Assembly (NCBI GenBank): GCA_964539665.1
Contig: CAZIKB010000015.1
Location: 1-64,000 of the forward strand
From: CAZIKB01 sp964539665
GTDB taxonomy: Bacteria > Zhuqueibacterota > Zhuqueibacteria > Oceanimicrobiales > Oceanimicrobiaceae
Reading direction: 5' to 3'
DNA: 64,000 bases
In this document: piece by piece, positions 1 to 8,050 of the stretch
Layout of the letters: every line of letters starts with the position of its first letter
Position numbering within the stretch: position 1 is the first letter of the stretch
The notes under the pieces: generated by a model
What the model was told of the DNA's origin: nothing
The model's database searches: none
The model's input: the letters and a program-made list of their open reading frames with translations, nothing else
Translations under genes and position numbers: made by a program

Positions 1-1292
1 CCTTCTTTTATTTTCCTAAGAGATGCATTCACTTTCTTGATGAGCCTTCGTTCGTCTACTTCGAGCAGGTCCTTGAATGGAGTACTTGATGTAAAGCTTT
101 CATTCAGCACTTCTTCAAATCTTGCAGAAGCACCGCTCCTAGTACATTCAGCCTCAAACAGCATCCTCCAAGCGAGGTTACTGGAACTGTCATTTTGAAG
201 TAGAATAAATCCCTCCATAACAGCATCATATTCTTCTTTTTCGCTTGCTTCTATATTCTTATATCCCCTTGCCCTTAGACCTTTTTCGACAAACTCAATT
301 TGTTTTCTCAAAGGGCATACGACTAGTACCGTCGGCATGTGATCTGTACTTGGATCGTATAATTCCTGAATATCCTTATCAATATTATATGCTAAAAATC
401 CGGGGTATATTTTTCGTTTCAGGACGATGTAAGGATGCAGTTCAGAAAGTCTATCTTTATTTTCACTTGGATAGTATAAGAAGTCTTTGGATGCTCTATT
501 CTGCAGGTATCCTTTTGAAATGGCCGTTTCAATCAAATTGCCGTATGCATCCATTATCACCTTTGTACAACGCGAGCAATATGGCAATTCAAATGATTCA
601 TAATCATCCGATGAGTATTTGTTTCGTATCTCGGCAGGCTCTGCATATTTAAACTCATACAGCGACTGATCATCATCTCCCACGATGACTACAGGGCTTT
701 TATCTGAGAGAAAGAACAATAACCGTGACTCTAATTTATTAAAATCTTGATATTCATCTATGAGAATCTGGGAGTATTCAGGAATTTTTGTCTCATCATC
801 TTCAAATATTTTTATCAATATGTATACAGAACAATTAGGGCTGAAGTAATTGTAATATCTTCTTCGTGCTGAGTAGAACGCCAACTCTTCTTCTGCGTCA
901 ATTAGGTTGCAGAATAACCTATTGTAATCGACTTCTTTTCCAACGGAAATTGTGAAGTCTCGTTCGATTACTTTACCCAAATGCAGAAACATCTTGTTGT
1001 TGCCTGGCACTTTGCCTAAAGCAAAACTATGTAAAGTTTTAACCTCGGCTAGTCGATTTAAATCTCTAGCTAAATCATCAACCAGTTCATTGATGAATGA
1101 AAGTGCAAGGATATTGGTATCACCTGCACCACTTCGCTGTTTACATATCTGCTGGAATAGATAGCTCTTTCCTGTACCAGGTCCAGCTATAATTAATTTC
1201 TTTCGAGCACTTGAATCAATAATTGCTGTAGTGATAGCATCTCGCTTCCGTGAGTATTCCGCATAATCATACTGCCCACTATTAATACTCAT
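1..1292 (-). CDS. UvrD/Rep-like superfamily I DNA helicase, N-terminal 430 residues (runs off the left edge)
   Basis: The reading frame is open from an ATG at 1292 to the window edge, so the 3' end is missing. Residues 37-43 are the Walker A motif GPGTGKS. It is followed by helicase motif Ia-like sequence, then LIDEYQDF (Walker B) and VGDDDQSLYEF (motif III-like), the order seen in UvrD/Rep helicases. The start is supported by GGAG eight bases upstream and by in-frame TAA and TGA codons just before it. Family members unwind DNA in repair or in anti-phage systems; nothing visible decides which. The gene upstream on its strand is a remnant region, so no GajA-like partner is seen at its 5' side. 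Its 3' neighbour lies outside the window. Confidence 0.85.
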   Translation of the reverse strand, partial: MSINSGQYDYAEYSRKRDAITTAIIDSSARKKLIIAGPGTGKSYLFQQICKQRSGAGDTNILALSFINELVDDLARDLNRLAEVKTLHSFALGKVPGNNKMFLHLGKVIERDFTISVGKEVDYNRLFCNLIDAEEELAFYSARRRYYNYFSPNCSVYILIKIFEDDETKIPEYSQILIDEYQDFNKLESRLLFFLSDKSPVVIVGDDDQSLYEFKYAEPAEIRNKYSSDDYESFELPYCSRCTKVIMDAYGNLIETAISKGYLQNRASKDFLYYPSENKDRLSELHPYIVLKRKIYPGFLAYNIDKDIQELYDPSTDHMPTVLVVCPLRKQIEFVEKGLRARGYKNIEASEKEEYDAVMEGFILLQNDSSSNLAWRMLFEAECTRSGASARFEEVLNESFTSSTPFKDLLEVDERRLIKKVNASLRKIKE

Positions 1293-1977
1293 TCGCGATA
1301 CTCCAACAAAGATAATCCAAGAGCGATTTCATTATTCTTTCTAACAAATGATTATCTGGTTTTTATGAGTAACATTCAAATTTAATTAACAAAATTTAAT
1401 TTTGCAAATAAAAAATCGTTTTATTATTATTTTACGCACCAGGTAACATGAAAATAGTAAGATTATCAAGATCCCGGGTAACATGCAATGATTCAAGTTT
1501 ATGAGTCAAATTCATCGCCGGCCCCGACACTTCCATGTTAATTTATGAAATTAGATACAAGTTATTTACATGCTTGTCAAGAATAAATATGTAAAAAGAA
1601 ACAATCTACGGCTGACTCAACTACGAACTTAGTTTTACCTGGAATCGGAAAACTTATATTATTTCCTTATACCTCATACCCTATACCCTATTTCGCATGC
1701 ATGGCCATATAGTCAATTGTCAGATTACATAGCGCTTTTACGCCTAATGTCAAACCACTTTCATCAATGTAAAAATCAGGGGAATGGTGCGGCGCGGCTT
1801 CTGCCTTATTCATTCCTATGGGCATACCACCTTAGGAGCAAAACAAGCCCGGTATTTTTTGCTGGTAAAAAGAGTAGTCTTCAACTAAGTATTTGAATTT
1901 CCGACTTTGCACCAAAGGGATTTTATTTCATGTCCTAACTATTGGAGTTTTGCTTAGAGAAACATTTCGCTTGTTAT
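1293..1977. other. Gene-poor region with a peptidase gene fragment
   Basis: AT-rich 685-bp stretch without a plausible intact gene. It holds the M20 gene fragment described separately, and two copies of a short direct repeat around GGTAACATG (1441-1450 and 1477-1486) spaced about 35 bp apart. No promoter or RNA gene was recognised. Confidence 0.6.
1687..1882 (-). pseudogene. 3' fragment of an M20 peptidase gene (duplicate of the copy at 2794)
   Basis: About 195 bp are nearly identical to the last 195 bp of the M20 peptidase gene at 2794-2986, including its stop codon, with a handful of substitutions (for example ATGGCC for ATCGCC near the end). Similarity stops abruptly near 1882. The piece has no start and cannot make an enzyme. 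It looks like what is left of a tandem peptidase duplication, or of a duplication that accompanied insertion of the toxin/antitoxin pair now lying between the two copies. Confidence 0.8.
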
Positions 1978-2145
1978 CTAAGTATTATTCTTTACTAATG
2001 GTTTGGCAGGTAAAGTTCTAATTGGATGACCACAGGTTTTTTCTTTCTCTTTTAAATCCTCACATATAGCATGCAGGTCAAAATTGAAACGTTCAGCATG
2101 TTTCCTTCGTGCTTCCCTCACTTCTTCTACAATTGGATCTATCAT
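1978..2145 (-). CDS. Small antitoxin partner of the PIN toxin
   Basis: A 55-residue protein beginning MIDPIVEEVREARRKHAERF. The start at 2145 was chosen because GGAG lies just upstream, inside the last codons of the toxin gene, and because the family characteristically begins this way; an in-frame start at 2190 would add 15 residues that overlap the toxin gene. It lies two bases after the toxin stop codon, so the pair is translationally coupled. Small proteins of this type sit next to PIN-domain VapC-like toxins in many genomes and are taken to be the antitoxin. No DNA-binding fold can be assigned by eye. Confidence 0.65.
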   Translation of the reverse strand: MIDPIVEEVREARRKHAERFNFDLHAICEDLKEKEKTCGHPIRTLPAKPLVKNNT

Positions 2146-2147
2146 TA

Positions 2148-2621
2148 TTATTCTCCTAATAATTCCTCTGGTGAACAAATAACGGGACATTGATACCCAT
2201 GATTTTCAATCACTGTTATGATTTTAGCTTTCATTTGAGCGTTGTTGATATGGGAAAAATTCCATGTTAAAAGATATTCTATTCCATTTACGGCAGCAAT
2301 TGCTATATGAAGTGCATCTTCGGGATTCGTTTTTGGTATTGGACCTTCTTGTAGTAATATTGATGCTAATTCCTCTGCTTTGTCAATTATCGACAAAACA
2401 GGCATATCTGAAATGGCATTTAGTCTTTTTTCGGCTGCCTCGGGATCACCTTGCTCTACTTCCTGCAATACTAAAGCTGAAATGTATGACTCAAATTTTT
2501 CTAAAGTCTTAAACCATTTTTCACGTGTTATTTCTTGCCGTCCTGCGATTATTATATCGCGACTTGGTTTTGAAGTGTAGTAGCTTATAACACTCGACTC
2601 AATATATACAGTTTCTTTCAC
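2148..2621 (-). CDS. PIN-domain toxin, VapC-like ribonuclease
   Basis: A 157-residue protein. The N-terminal YIESSVISYY carries the first PIN acidic position in an E-S-S variant. The central NPEDALHIA segment carries the conserved acidic residues of PIN nucleases, and LTWNF near residue 120 is another family mark. PIN toxins cleave RNA with Mg2+ and are held inactive by their partner; here that would be the small gene two bases downstream. The toxin-first order is the reverse of classical vapBC but usual for this subfamily. The module lies between a truncated and a complete copy of the 3' end of an M20 peptidase gene, which suggests it arrived by insertion. Confidence 0.8.
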   Translation of the reverse strand: MKETVYIESSVISYYTSKPSRDIIIAGRQEITREKWFKTLEKFESYISALVLQEVEQGDPEAAEKRLNAISDMPVLSIIDKAEELASILLQEGPIPKTNPEDALHIAIAAVNGIEYLLTWNFSHINNAQMKAKIITVIENHGYQCPVICSPEELLGE

Positions 2622-2793
2622 TTATTTCCTCATGAGAATTTTTTCTAACAGCATTACCTAGAAAATCTACATATTAATTTAAGCAAATAAGACAATATTT
2701 GCAATTAACTTTTAAATTATAAGTCGAGTTGCTTAATAGAATAAACTTTGGAATTAACACAAAATTTTGAATTCTTACTTTAATTCTAAATCC

Positions 2794-4113
2794 CTATTTC
2801 GCATGCATCGCCATATAGTCAATTGTCAGATTACATAGCGCTTTTACGCCTAATATCAAACCACTTTCATCAATGTAAAAATCAGGGGAATGGTGCGGCG
2901 CGGCTTCTGCCTTATTCATTCCTTTGGGCATACCTCCTAAGAAGCAAAACAAGCCCGGTATTTTTTGCTGGTAAAAAGAATAATCTTCCGCGCCGGTAAT
3001 GGCCTTAACAAGCAATACATTTTCTTTGCCTGCAGCGCGCTCTAATGTGGGTAGCATTTTTGCAGTTAATGCTGGATCATTATAAGTTACCGGCACCCCA
3101 ATTGTAATTTCTACTTCAGCAATTGCTCCCGCGCTTTCTGCGATTTTGGTCGCGGTCAATCTGATTTTATCGTGAATCTTCTTCTGCATTGCAACGTCAA
3201 GCGCCCGAATGGTGCCGATCATTTCGACTTCTTCCGGAATGATGTTATTGCGGACGCCGCCGTGAATGCTGCCAATGGTAACCACAGCCGCGTTTTCTGT
3301 GAGTTCCGTTTGCCTGCTTATTATCGTCTGTAAGCCATTGATTATCTGAGCAGATACAACGATTGGATCAACGCCGGACCAGGGCGTGGATCCGTGCGAT
3401 TGCTTGCCTTTTACTTTTATCCGTAATTTATCCGCGCTTGCCAGGGAACCTTCGGGTCGATAGGTGATTTTGCCAACCTCAGTGTAGGAGCTAATATGCA
3501 AACCAAAAATGACATCTGCTGCAGGATTTTCCAAGACACCTTCTTTTATCATCAGTCTGGCGCCGCCTTCTTCTCCTGGAGGCGCTCCTTCTTCAGCCGG
3601 CTGAAAAATGAACTTGACGCTTCCCTGCAATTCATTTTTTATTTCTGACAATACCTGAGCCACAGCCATTAAAATAGCCACGTGTCCATCATGTCCGCAG
3701 GCATGCATAACGCCGACATCCTGATTATTGTAAGTTGATCTGACTTTAGAGGCAAATGGTACATCCACTCTTTCGGTTACCGGCAGAGCATCCATGTCTG
3801 CACGCAAGGCTACTACTGGTCCTGGCCTTCCACCTTTCAACAATCCCACCACGCCGGTATGGGCTACGCCGGTTTGCACTTCTATTCCAATTGATTTTAG
3901 ATGGGCAGCAATTTTTTCGGCGGTTTTAAACTCTCTGTTCGATAATTCCGGATTCTGGTGAATATCTCTTCGCCATTCAATTAATTGCGGTTCAATCTTA
4001 TCCGCAAGATTATCAATCTTTCCCTTGATTTTATCGTTTGGCTCGGATGAATTTAAATTTGCGACAATCGACAAAGCAAATACTACCAACAGGAATTTAG
4101 TAAACTTGTTCAT
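2794..4113 (-). CDS. Exported M20 family amidohydrolase/peptidase (M20D, hippurate-hydrolase type)
   Basis: A secreted metallohydrolase of 439 residues. The ATG at 4113 was chosen because AGGA stands eight bases before it and it begins a good signal peptide (MNKFTKFLLVVFALSIVANL). An upstream in-frame start at 4191 would put 26 residues before the signal. The M20D pattern is clear: RRDIHQNPELS, the metal motif MHACGHDGH, PAEEG with the catalytic glutamate, and GAEDYSF near the end. Relatives remove acyl groups from amino acids or cleave small peptides. The last 195 bp also occur as a detached fragment at 1687-1882. It stands divergent to the YefM/YoeB pair and heads a run of exported peptidase genes. 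Confidence 0.9.
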   Translation of the reverse strand: MNKFTKFLLVVFALSIVANLNSSEPNDKIKGKIDNLADKIEPQLIEWRRDIHQNPELSNREFKTAEKIAAHLKSIGIEVQTGVAHTGVVGLLKGGRPGPVVALRADMDALPVTERVDVPFASKVRSTYNNQDVGVMHACGHDGHVAILMAVAQVLSEIKNELQGSVKFIFQPAEEGAPPGEEGGARLMIKEGVLENPAADVIFGLHISSYTEVGKITYRPEGSLASADKLRIKVKGKQSHGSTPWSGVDPIVVSAQIINGLQTIISRQTELTENAAVVTIGSIHGGVRNNIIPEEVEMIGTIRALDVAMQKKIHDKIRLTATKIAESAGAIAEVEITIGVPVTYNDPALTAKMLPTLERAAGKENVLLVKAITGAEDYSFYQQKIPGLFCFLGGMPKGMNKAEAAPHHSPDFYIDESGLILGVKALCNLTIDYMAMHAK

Positions 4114-4255
4114 GTGCTCGTCCTTTCTGTTTATATTTAATCTGGAAACAACCTTTGTGAGGAATGCAATAATTAATATATCAGACTTCAATATAAGAAA
4201 TTGTTTACAAATATGAAATGAAATATTTTATTGTCAATAGAAACAATAATGTACG

Positions 4256-4282
4256 AAAATGGTGAAAATCGATCACCATTTT
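4256..4282. repeat. Perfect 10-bp inverted repeat
   Basis: AAAATGGTGA (4256-4265) and TCACCATTTT (4273-4282) are separated by 7 bases. It lies between divergent genes, just upstream of the YefM/YoeB promoter. It could be a regulator site, or a weak terminator followed by a T-rich tract. Confidence 0.6.
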
Positions 4283-4293
4283 ATATTTTTTAC

Positions 4294-4322
4294 TTGACAA
4301 TACGTACACAATTACGTACTAT
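4294..4322 (+). promoter_or_regulatory. Promoter of the YefM/YoeB operon with overlapping TACGTA operator pair
   Basis: TTGACA (4294-4299) and TACTAT (4317-4322) are separated by exactly 17 bases, a near-consensus sigma-70 promoter 25 bp upstream of the antitoxin start. Two palindromic TACGTA boxes (4301-4306 and 4313-4318), 12 bp apart, lie inside the spacer and touch the -10 box. YefM-type antitoxins repress their own operon by binding short palindromes with a GTAC-like core, so these boxes are the expected autoregulatory operator. The binding itself is inferred. Confidence 0.75.
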
Positions 4323-4346
4323 TTGATTAACAATTGAGGTAAACAA

Positions 4347-4589
4347 ATGAAAACAATTACAGTCACTAAAGCAAGAGAAAAATTGTATAAACTTCTTGAT
4401 GAAACTTCCAATTCACATGAACCTATACAAATAACAGGCAAGAGAACAAATGCAATTTTGTTGTCTGAAGAAGACTGGCGCGCTATACAAGAAACTTTGT
4501 ATCTGGTTTCCATTCCAGGGATGCGCGAATCAATAAGAAAAGGTCTTGAAACTCCGATAGAAGACTGTTCTGAGAAATTGGAATGGTGA
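4347..4589 (+). CDS. Antitoxin, Phd/YefM family
   Basis: An 80-residue protein starting MKTITVTKAREKLYKLLDE, the N-terminal Phd/YefM DNA-binding domain, followed by ILLSEEDWRAIQETLYL, the family's conserved dimer-interface segment. The acidic C-terminal tail would wrap the toxin. GAGG lies about eight bases before the ATG. The gene overlaps the toxin start by seven bases, so translation is coupled. As in other YefM systems the protein should neutralise the toxin and repress the operon through the TACGTA boxes in its promoter. Confidence 0.9.
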   Translation: MKTITVTKAREKLYKLLDETSNSHEPIQITGKRTNAILLSEEDWRAIQETLYLVSIPGMRESIRKGLETPIEDCSEKLEW

Positions 4590-4849
4590 AATGGAAAGTT
4601 GTTTATACTAAACAAGCTCAAAAAGATGCCAAGAAAATAAGCGCCGCGGGATTACGCAGCAAAACAGAAAAACTCATAGGTATCATAAACGAGAATCCAT
4701 ATATCACCCCGCCTCCATTTGAAAAGCTTATTGGCGATCTTTCAGGAGCATTCTCCCGCCGTATAAATATTCAGCACAGACTTGTATATCAAGTCTTTGA
4801 AGAGCAGAGAGTGATAAAAATTTTACGGATGTGGACGCATTATGAATAG
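4583..4849 (+). CDS. Txe/YoeB family mRNA interferase toxin
   Basis: An 88-residue RelE-fold toxin. Features seen are the N-terminal VYTKQAQKDAKKI helix, PPFEKLIGDLSGAFSRRIN with the conserved basic patch, HRLVYQV, and the C-terminal RMWTHYE ending, which in YoeB/Txe holds the catalytic His and terminal Tyr. Length is typical of the family. Such toxins bind the ribosomal A site and cut mRNA there. The start overlaps the antitoxin gene by seven bases. All key positions look intact, so the module may be active. Confidence 0.9.
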   Translation: MVKWKVVYTKQAQKDAKKISAAGLRSKTEKLIGIINENPYITPPPFEKLIGDLSGAFSRRINIQHRLVYQVFEEQRVIKILRMWTHYE

Positions 4850-4916
4850 ACCATAATGTAAATCATTAACTACTGTTGCAAGATCTTTTTACTTAAGCGT
4901 ACCATCTTTTAATTGC

Positions 4917-5579
4917 TTATGCTCCTTCCAGTATTCGTAAATGTTCTTCCTTGAAATCGAAAAGCGAGCTCAGCTTTAAGTCCGCAATATCGTACTTGCT
5001 TTCATGCCAGACACTCTTCTCCGGAATCGCAATGGTCTTCAGTTTCGCAGCTTTGGCGGAAAGGAGTCCGTTGTATGAATCCTCGATTGCGAATGCTTCG
5101 TCAGCACTCAAGCATAATTTTTGAAGGGTAGAAGTGTAAATGGCTGGATCTGGTTTACCGTACTCTTCAAATTCGCCGGAGTGAATAACCTCAAAAATAT
5201 TTTCCAACCTCAATTTCTCTATTACAGCATTAATGATTTTTACACATGAAGAAGTGGCCAGGGCAAGTCGCATATTTTTCTCTTGAAAGTAATTCAAAAT
5301 ATAATCTACACCAGTCATGCGCTTCCCGTGCAGTTTTATGAGTCTTTCCATTTCATCCTCGATCTCATTTGCAATCTCCTCCTGCGATTTACCGGTCCAT
5401 GATTGTTGGTTGAAACGGTGGGCGATCACTTCATCCGTACGCATTCCCATAGTTTCCATGCACATTTCCGTGGTCATGTTAATACCCACGCTTGAGAACA
5501 CCAACTTTTCGGCTTCCTGCCACAACGGTTCGGAATCGATCAAGATTCCGTCCATGTCAAATATGACGGCTTTTATCAT
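4917..5579 (-). CDS. HAD-superfamily sugar-phosphate phosphatase (HxpB/YniC-like)
   Basis: A 220-residue cytoplasmic phosphatase. Motif I is FDMDGILIDSEP at the N-terminus (nucleophile Asp9), followed by an alpha-helical cap. Motif II is in LATSSC, the lysine of motif III in GKPDPAIY, and motif IV in IEDSYNGLLSAKAA. The sequence resembles hexitol phosphatase B and beta-phosphoglucomutase-like enzymes, which remove phosphate from small sugar phosphates. The LWQ after the DSEP motif favours the HxpB branch. Substrate is inferred only. It stands alone, downstream of a 570-bp repeat-rich gap. Confidence 0.85.
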   Translation of the reverse strand: MIKAVIFDMDGILIDSEPLWQEAEKLVFSSVGINMTTEMCMETMGMRTDEVIAHRFNQQSWTGKSQEEIANEIEDEMERLIKLHGKRMTGVDYILNYFQEKNMRLALATSSCVKIINAVIEKLRLENIFEVIHSGEFEEYGKPDPAIYTSTLQKLCLSADEAFAIEDSYNGLLSAKAAKLKTIAIPEKSVWHESKYDIADLKLSSLFDFKEEHLRILEGA

Positions 5580-5694
5580 TGATTTTTTTGTATTAAATAA
5601 AACGTATGTTGGCTCTAAGAAAAGAATTATTTCAACAGAATCCCAGTTAATTTATTATCATAATTTATTACTGGAACGATTCATTTATGATTTA

Positions 5695-6142
5695 CGATAC
5701 TTAGTACCCAATTTCATAAATACAGTAACATAAACATATTGACAGGATTAACAAGATAAACAGGATGGAATCAATTTTATCCTGTAAATCAAAATGAATC
5801 ATTAAAGCCAAATTGACTAATCCTGAGCCTAACAACAGACCACAAATCAAATGGGCGCTAAAATATAAAAGAGCCTTTCTCGGCTTTTAATTTAATCTAT
5901 ATTTTTTGCTTTATTAAACACAAGTTTTCACCAAAGAATTCACTTGTGCCAGGGTAACTATTGCTTTCGTATCACTTCCCTAACTGCTATGAACAGGTTT
6001 TAAAAAAGAAGCCCCGGTAAATGGTAGAAAGTCAAATTACTCCGAGGTTTACCTGATAAACGGGATGTCCATTATCTCGTTAATCCTGTAAATCCTGTCT
6101 AATGATTCGTAACTGTATTTATGAAACGATGTACTTAGTAAT
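5695..6142. repeat. Element flanked by ~70-bp imperfect inverted repeats
   Basis: The left arm (about 5695-5769) and the right arm (about 6070-6142) match in opposite orientation. Shared blocks are the TTAGTAC/CTAAGTAC segment, TTTCATAAATACAGT, and a GACAGGATT-AACAAGAT-type block that is also found once at 19892-19908. The ~300-bp interior codes for nothing visible. The organisation resembles a non-autonomous mobile element, but no target duplication was established. Confidence 0.6.
5866..5889 (-). terminator. Possible rho-independent terminator
   Basis: Read on the minus strand, AAAAGCC-GAGAAA-GGCTCTTTT forms a stem with one bulge, followed by TATATTTT. It lies about 265 bp past the end of the M1 peptidase gene, so it would only be a distal terminator for it. 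Confidence 0.35.
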
Positions 6143-6153
6143 CACTCTACTGG

Positions 6154-7851
6154 TTATTCAACTTTATCCTGCAGGTAATTCAAACTCAACTTCACATCCA
6201 CAAAAAACAAATCTTCCGCCACCTGAAAGTCCTGCGGATTGACATCAACGAGCTCGATAGTCTGCCAGGAGGTTGTGGGATAGATAAATTCATACTTTTG
6301 TTTTGAGGTAGTAACCTTGATTGGCATTCTAAAATCTTTGACATCGGCATTCCATTTGTACTTCGCAGTTATTTTTTTCCCTTTCGTAGTAACTGTAATT
6401 TGCAGTATTGGGATGTCTGGGTATTTCAAGTACTGTTCGAATAAATAAGTGTAATCGGTATTGGTTTTTTGGTTCACATATCGAACAATATCAGCCGTGG
6501 TAATAGTCTGATATTTAAATTCAGCAGGGATGCCGTAAATGATATTGAACCAGAGGCTGTCATTATCTATCACATGCCGCAAAGTGTGTAAAAACAGCGA
6601 TCCCTTATTATACATATCGCCTGAGCCCGCATGGTTTACATCATAATAACCGATAATCGGTCGATCGTTAAGAACTCCAAACTTTTTGCCGTTCTGGTAG
6701 ATAAGTCCAGCCTTATATCCTTGTAAACATTCCACATAAATGGCTTCTGTATAGGCGCCAAAGCTCTCATGAATCCACATGTCCGCAATATCCTTTGAGG
6801 TCACACTGTTGCCCCACCATTCGTGTGCAGTCTCATGAATTATAATAAAATCAAAACTCAGGCCAATTTCCGACGAAGCGCGTCCCAGGTAGCCGTTGCA
6901 GTACTTGTTGCCATAAGCCACCGCGCTCTGGTGTTCCATACCCAAATGCGGCGATTCCACCAATTTAAAGCCATCGCGATAAAATGGATATTTTCCAAAA
7001 AGTTTTTCAAAACAGGCCATCATAGGTTTGACCTGCTTGAACTGTTCTCTGGCTTTCTCCAGATTGTACGGCATCACGTAATAGTCAAGCGTGAGTTTGT
7101 CTCCGTCTTCACTTGTATAAACCTCATCGAAATGGGCATATTTAGCGATGTTGAGCGTGACGTTGTAGTTATTTATTGGATAGCTGACAAACCAATCCCA
7201 GCGGGTCCAGCCGTCAGACAATTCAGTTTTACCTCGCAGGCGTCCATTTGATATATTCATCAGACCATCAGGAATGGTTACACTTATCATCATGCTGTCC
7301 GGCTCATCTGACTGATGCTCTTTATTTGGCCACCAAAGAAAAGCGCCATCTCCCTGGACCGTAACCGCCACCCATGGATTACCTGCCTCATCTTTGGACC
7401 AAACAAAGCCGCCGTCCCAGGGAGGTCTTTTGGCGACTTGAGGTATTCCTGAATAGTAAATAGTAATTTCATGCTGGGTGCTTTTAACTAATGTTTTTGG
7501 AAATTGAATATAGACCGCATCAAGCTCTCGCTTAAATGGCAATGATTTTTTACCATCAAACGTTATTTTCTCAATATGCAAATTTTCAACCAGGTCGATC
7601 TGCATCTTATCAAAATCGGCGACAACTTTGAACTGGATCTTATTACTTCCCTGAATGGATTTAGTCAGGGTATCCACCTTGATGTTCAAGTGATAGTAGG
7701 TAACATCGTAACAGGTTCTAAGCGGTGTGAGCATGCCTCTTAGCGTATCTGCTTTGGTGAATTTTGGTGAATCATTATTATGGTGTTGTCCATGTGCGAA
7801 ATGACAATTCATGAGCAAAACCAGACAAAAACATGTTACTTTCTTCTTCAT
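6154..7851 (-). CDS. Exported M1 family metallopeptidase (aminopeptidase N-like)
   Basis: A 565-residue zinc peptidase with a signal peptide (MKKKVTCFCLVLLMNCHFAHG). The N-terminal beta domain covers roughly residues 40-240. The catalytic domain has GMEHQSAV, in place of the usual GAMEN motif, then H339-E-T-A-H343 with the third zinc ligand E362 in WIHESFGAYTE. Residues 470-565 form a short all-beta tail; the large C-terminal helical domain of E. coli PepN is absent. M1 enzymes remove N-terminal residues from peptides, here in the periplasm or outside the cell. It lies in a same-strand row with an M28 peptidase and a second M1 protein but with a 199-bp gap, so co-transcription is uncertain. 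Confidence 0.92.
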   Translation of the reverse strand: MKKKVTCFCLVLLMNCHFAHGQHHNNDSPKFTKADTLRGMLTPLRTCYDVTYYHLNIKVDTLTKSIQGSNKIQFKVVADFDKMQIDLVENLHIEKITFDGKKSLPFKRELDAVYIQFPKTLVKSTQHEITIYYSGIPQVAKRPPWDGGFVWSKDEAGNPWVAVTVQGDGAFLWWPNKEHQSDEPDSMMISVTIPDGLMNISNGRLRGKTELSDGWTRWDWFVSYPINNYNVTLNIAKYAHFDEVYTSEDGDKLTLDYYVMPYNLEKAREQFKQVKPMMACFEKLFGKYPFYRDGFKLVESPHLGMEHQSAVAYGNKYCNGYLGRASSEIGLSFDFIIIHETAHEWWGNSVTSKDIADMWIHESFGAYTEAIYVECLQGYKAGLIYQNGKKFGVLNDRPIIGYYDVNHAGSGDMYNKGSLFLHTLRHVIDNDSLWFNIIYGIPAEFKYQTITTADIVRYVNQKTNTDYTYLFEQYLKYPDIPILQITVTTKGKKITAKYKWNADVKDFRMPIKVTTSKQKYEFIYPTTSWQTIELVDVNPQDFQVAEDLFFVDVKLSLNYLQDKVE

Positions 7852-7884
7852 TTTGTAATCCCTATCTTTAATTTAACCAGCAAT

Positions 7885-8029
7885 AATGACTTTGTTGATT
7901 TGCCACTGGAAATCCTCCCGAAGGTTTATTGACTTTCTGTATATGGTATTTAATAGTCAATTAAATAATACATATTGAGATTTATTTTGAATTAAACCTT
8001 CGGGAGGTTACTTTTTCAACATAGTCATT
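7885..8029. repeat. 145-bp palindromic intergenic element
   Basis: AATGACTTTGTTGA (7885-7898) pairs with TCAACATAGTCATT (8016-8029) with one mismatch. Inside these, CCTCCCGAAGGTTTA (7914-7928) pairs perfectly with TAAACCTTCGGGAGG (7993-8007). The element fills most of the gap between two peptidase genes. It resembles a small non-autonomous mobile element; as RNA it would form a long stem. Confidence 0.7.
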
Positions 8030-8050
8030 TATATTGTGAATTATTCACAC

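Larger units (their letters stand above)
5580..6153. other. Gene-free spacer filled by a repeat structure
   Basis: A 574-bp gap without a coding region. It is mostly occupied by the inverted-repeat element at 5695-6142 and contains a terminator-like hairpin at 5866-5889. No promoter was convincing. Confidence 0.6.

Noticed and set aside
245..652. Plus-strand ORF of 135 residues near the left edge
   Set aside because: It lies antisense to a helicase frame with clear motifs and has no recognisable domain.
1..1292. Gabija defence system (GajB-like helicase)
   Set aside because: No GajA-like ATPase/nuclease gene lies upstream of the helicase; the visible motifs fit any UvrD-like helicase.
1439..1488. 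GGTAACATG direct repeats as an insertion-sequence end
   Set aside because: Only two short copies, no transposase and no inverted partner were found.
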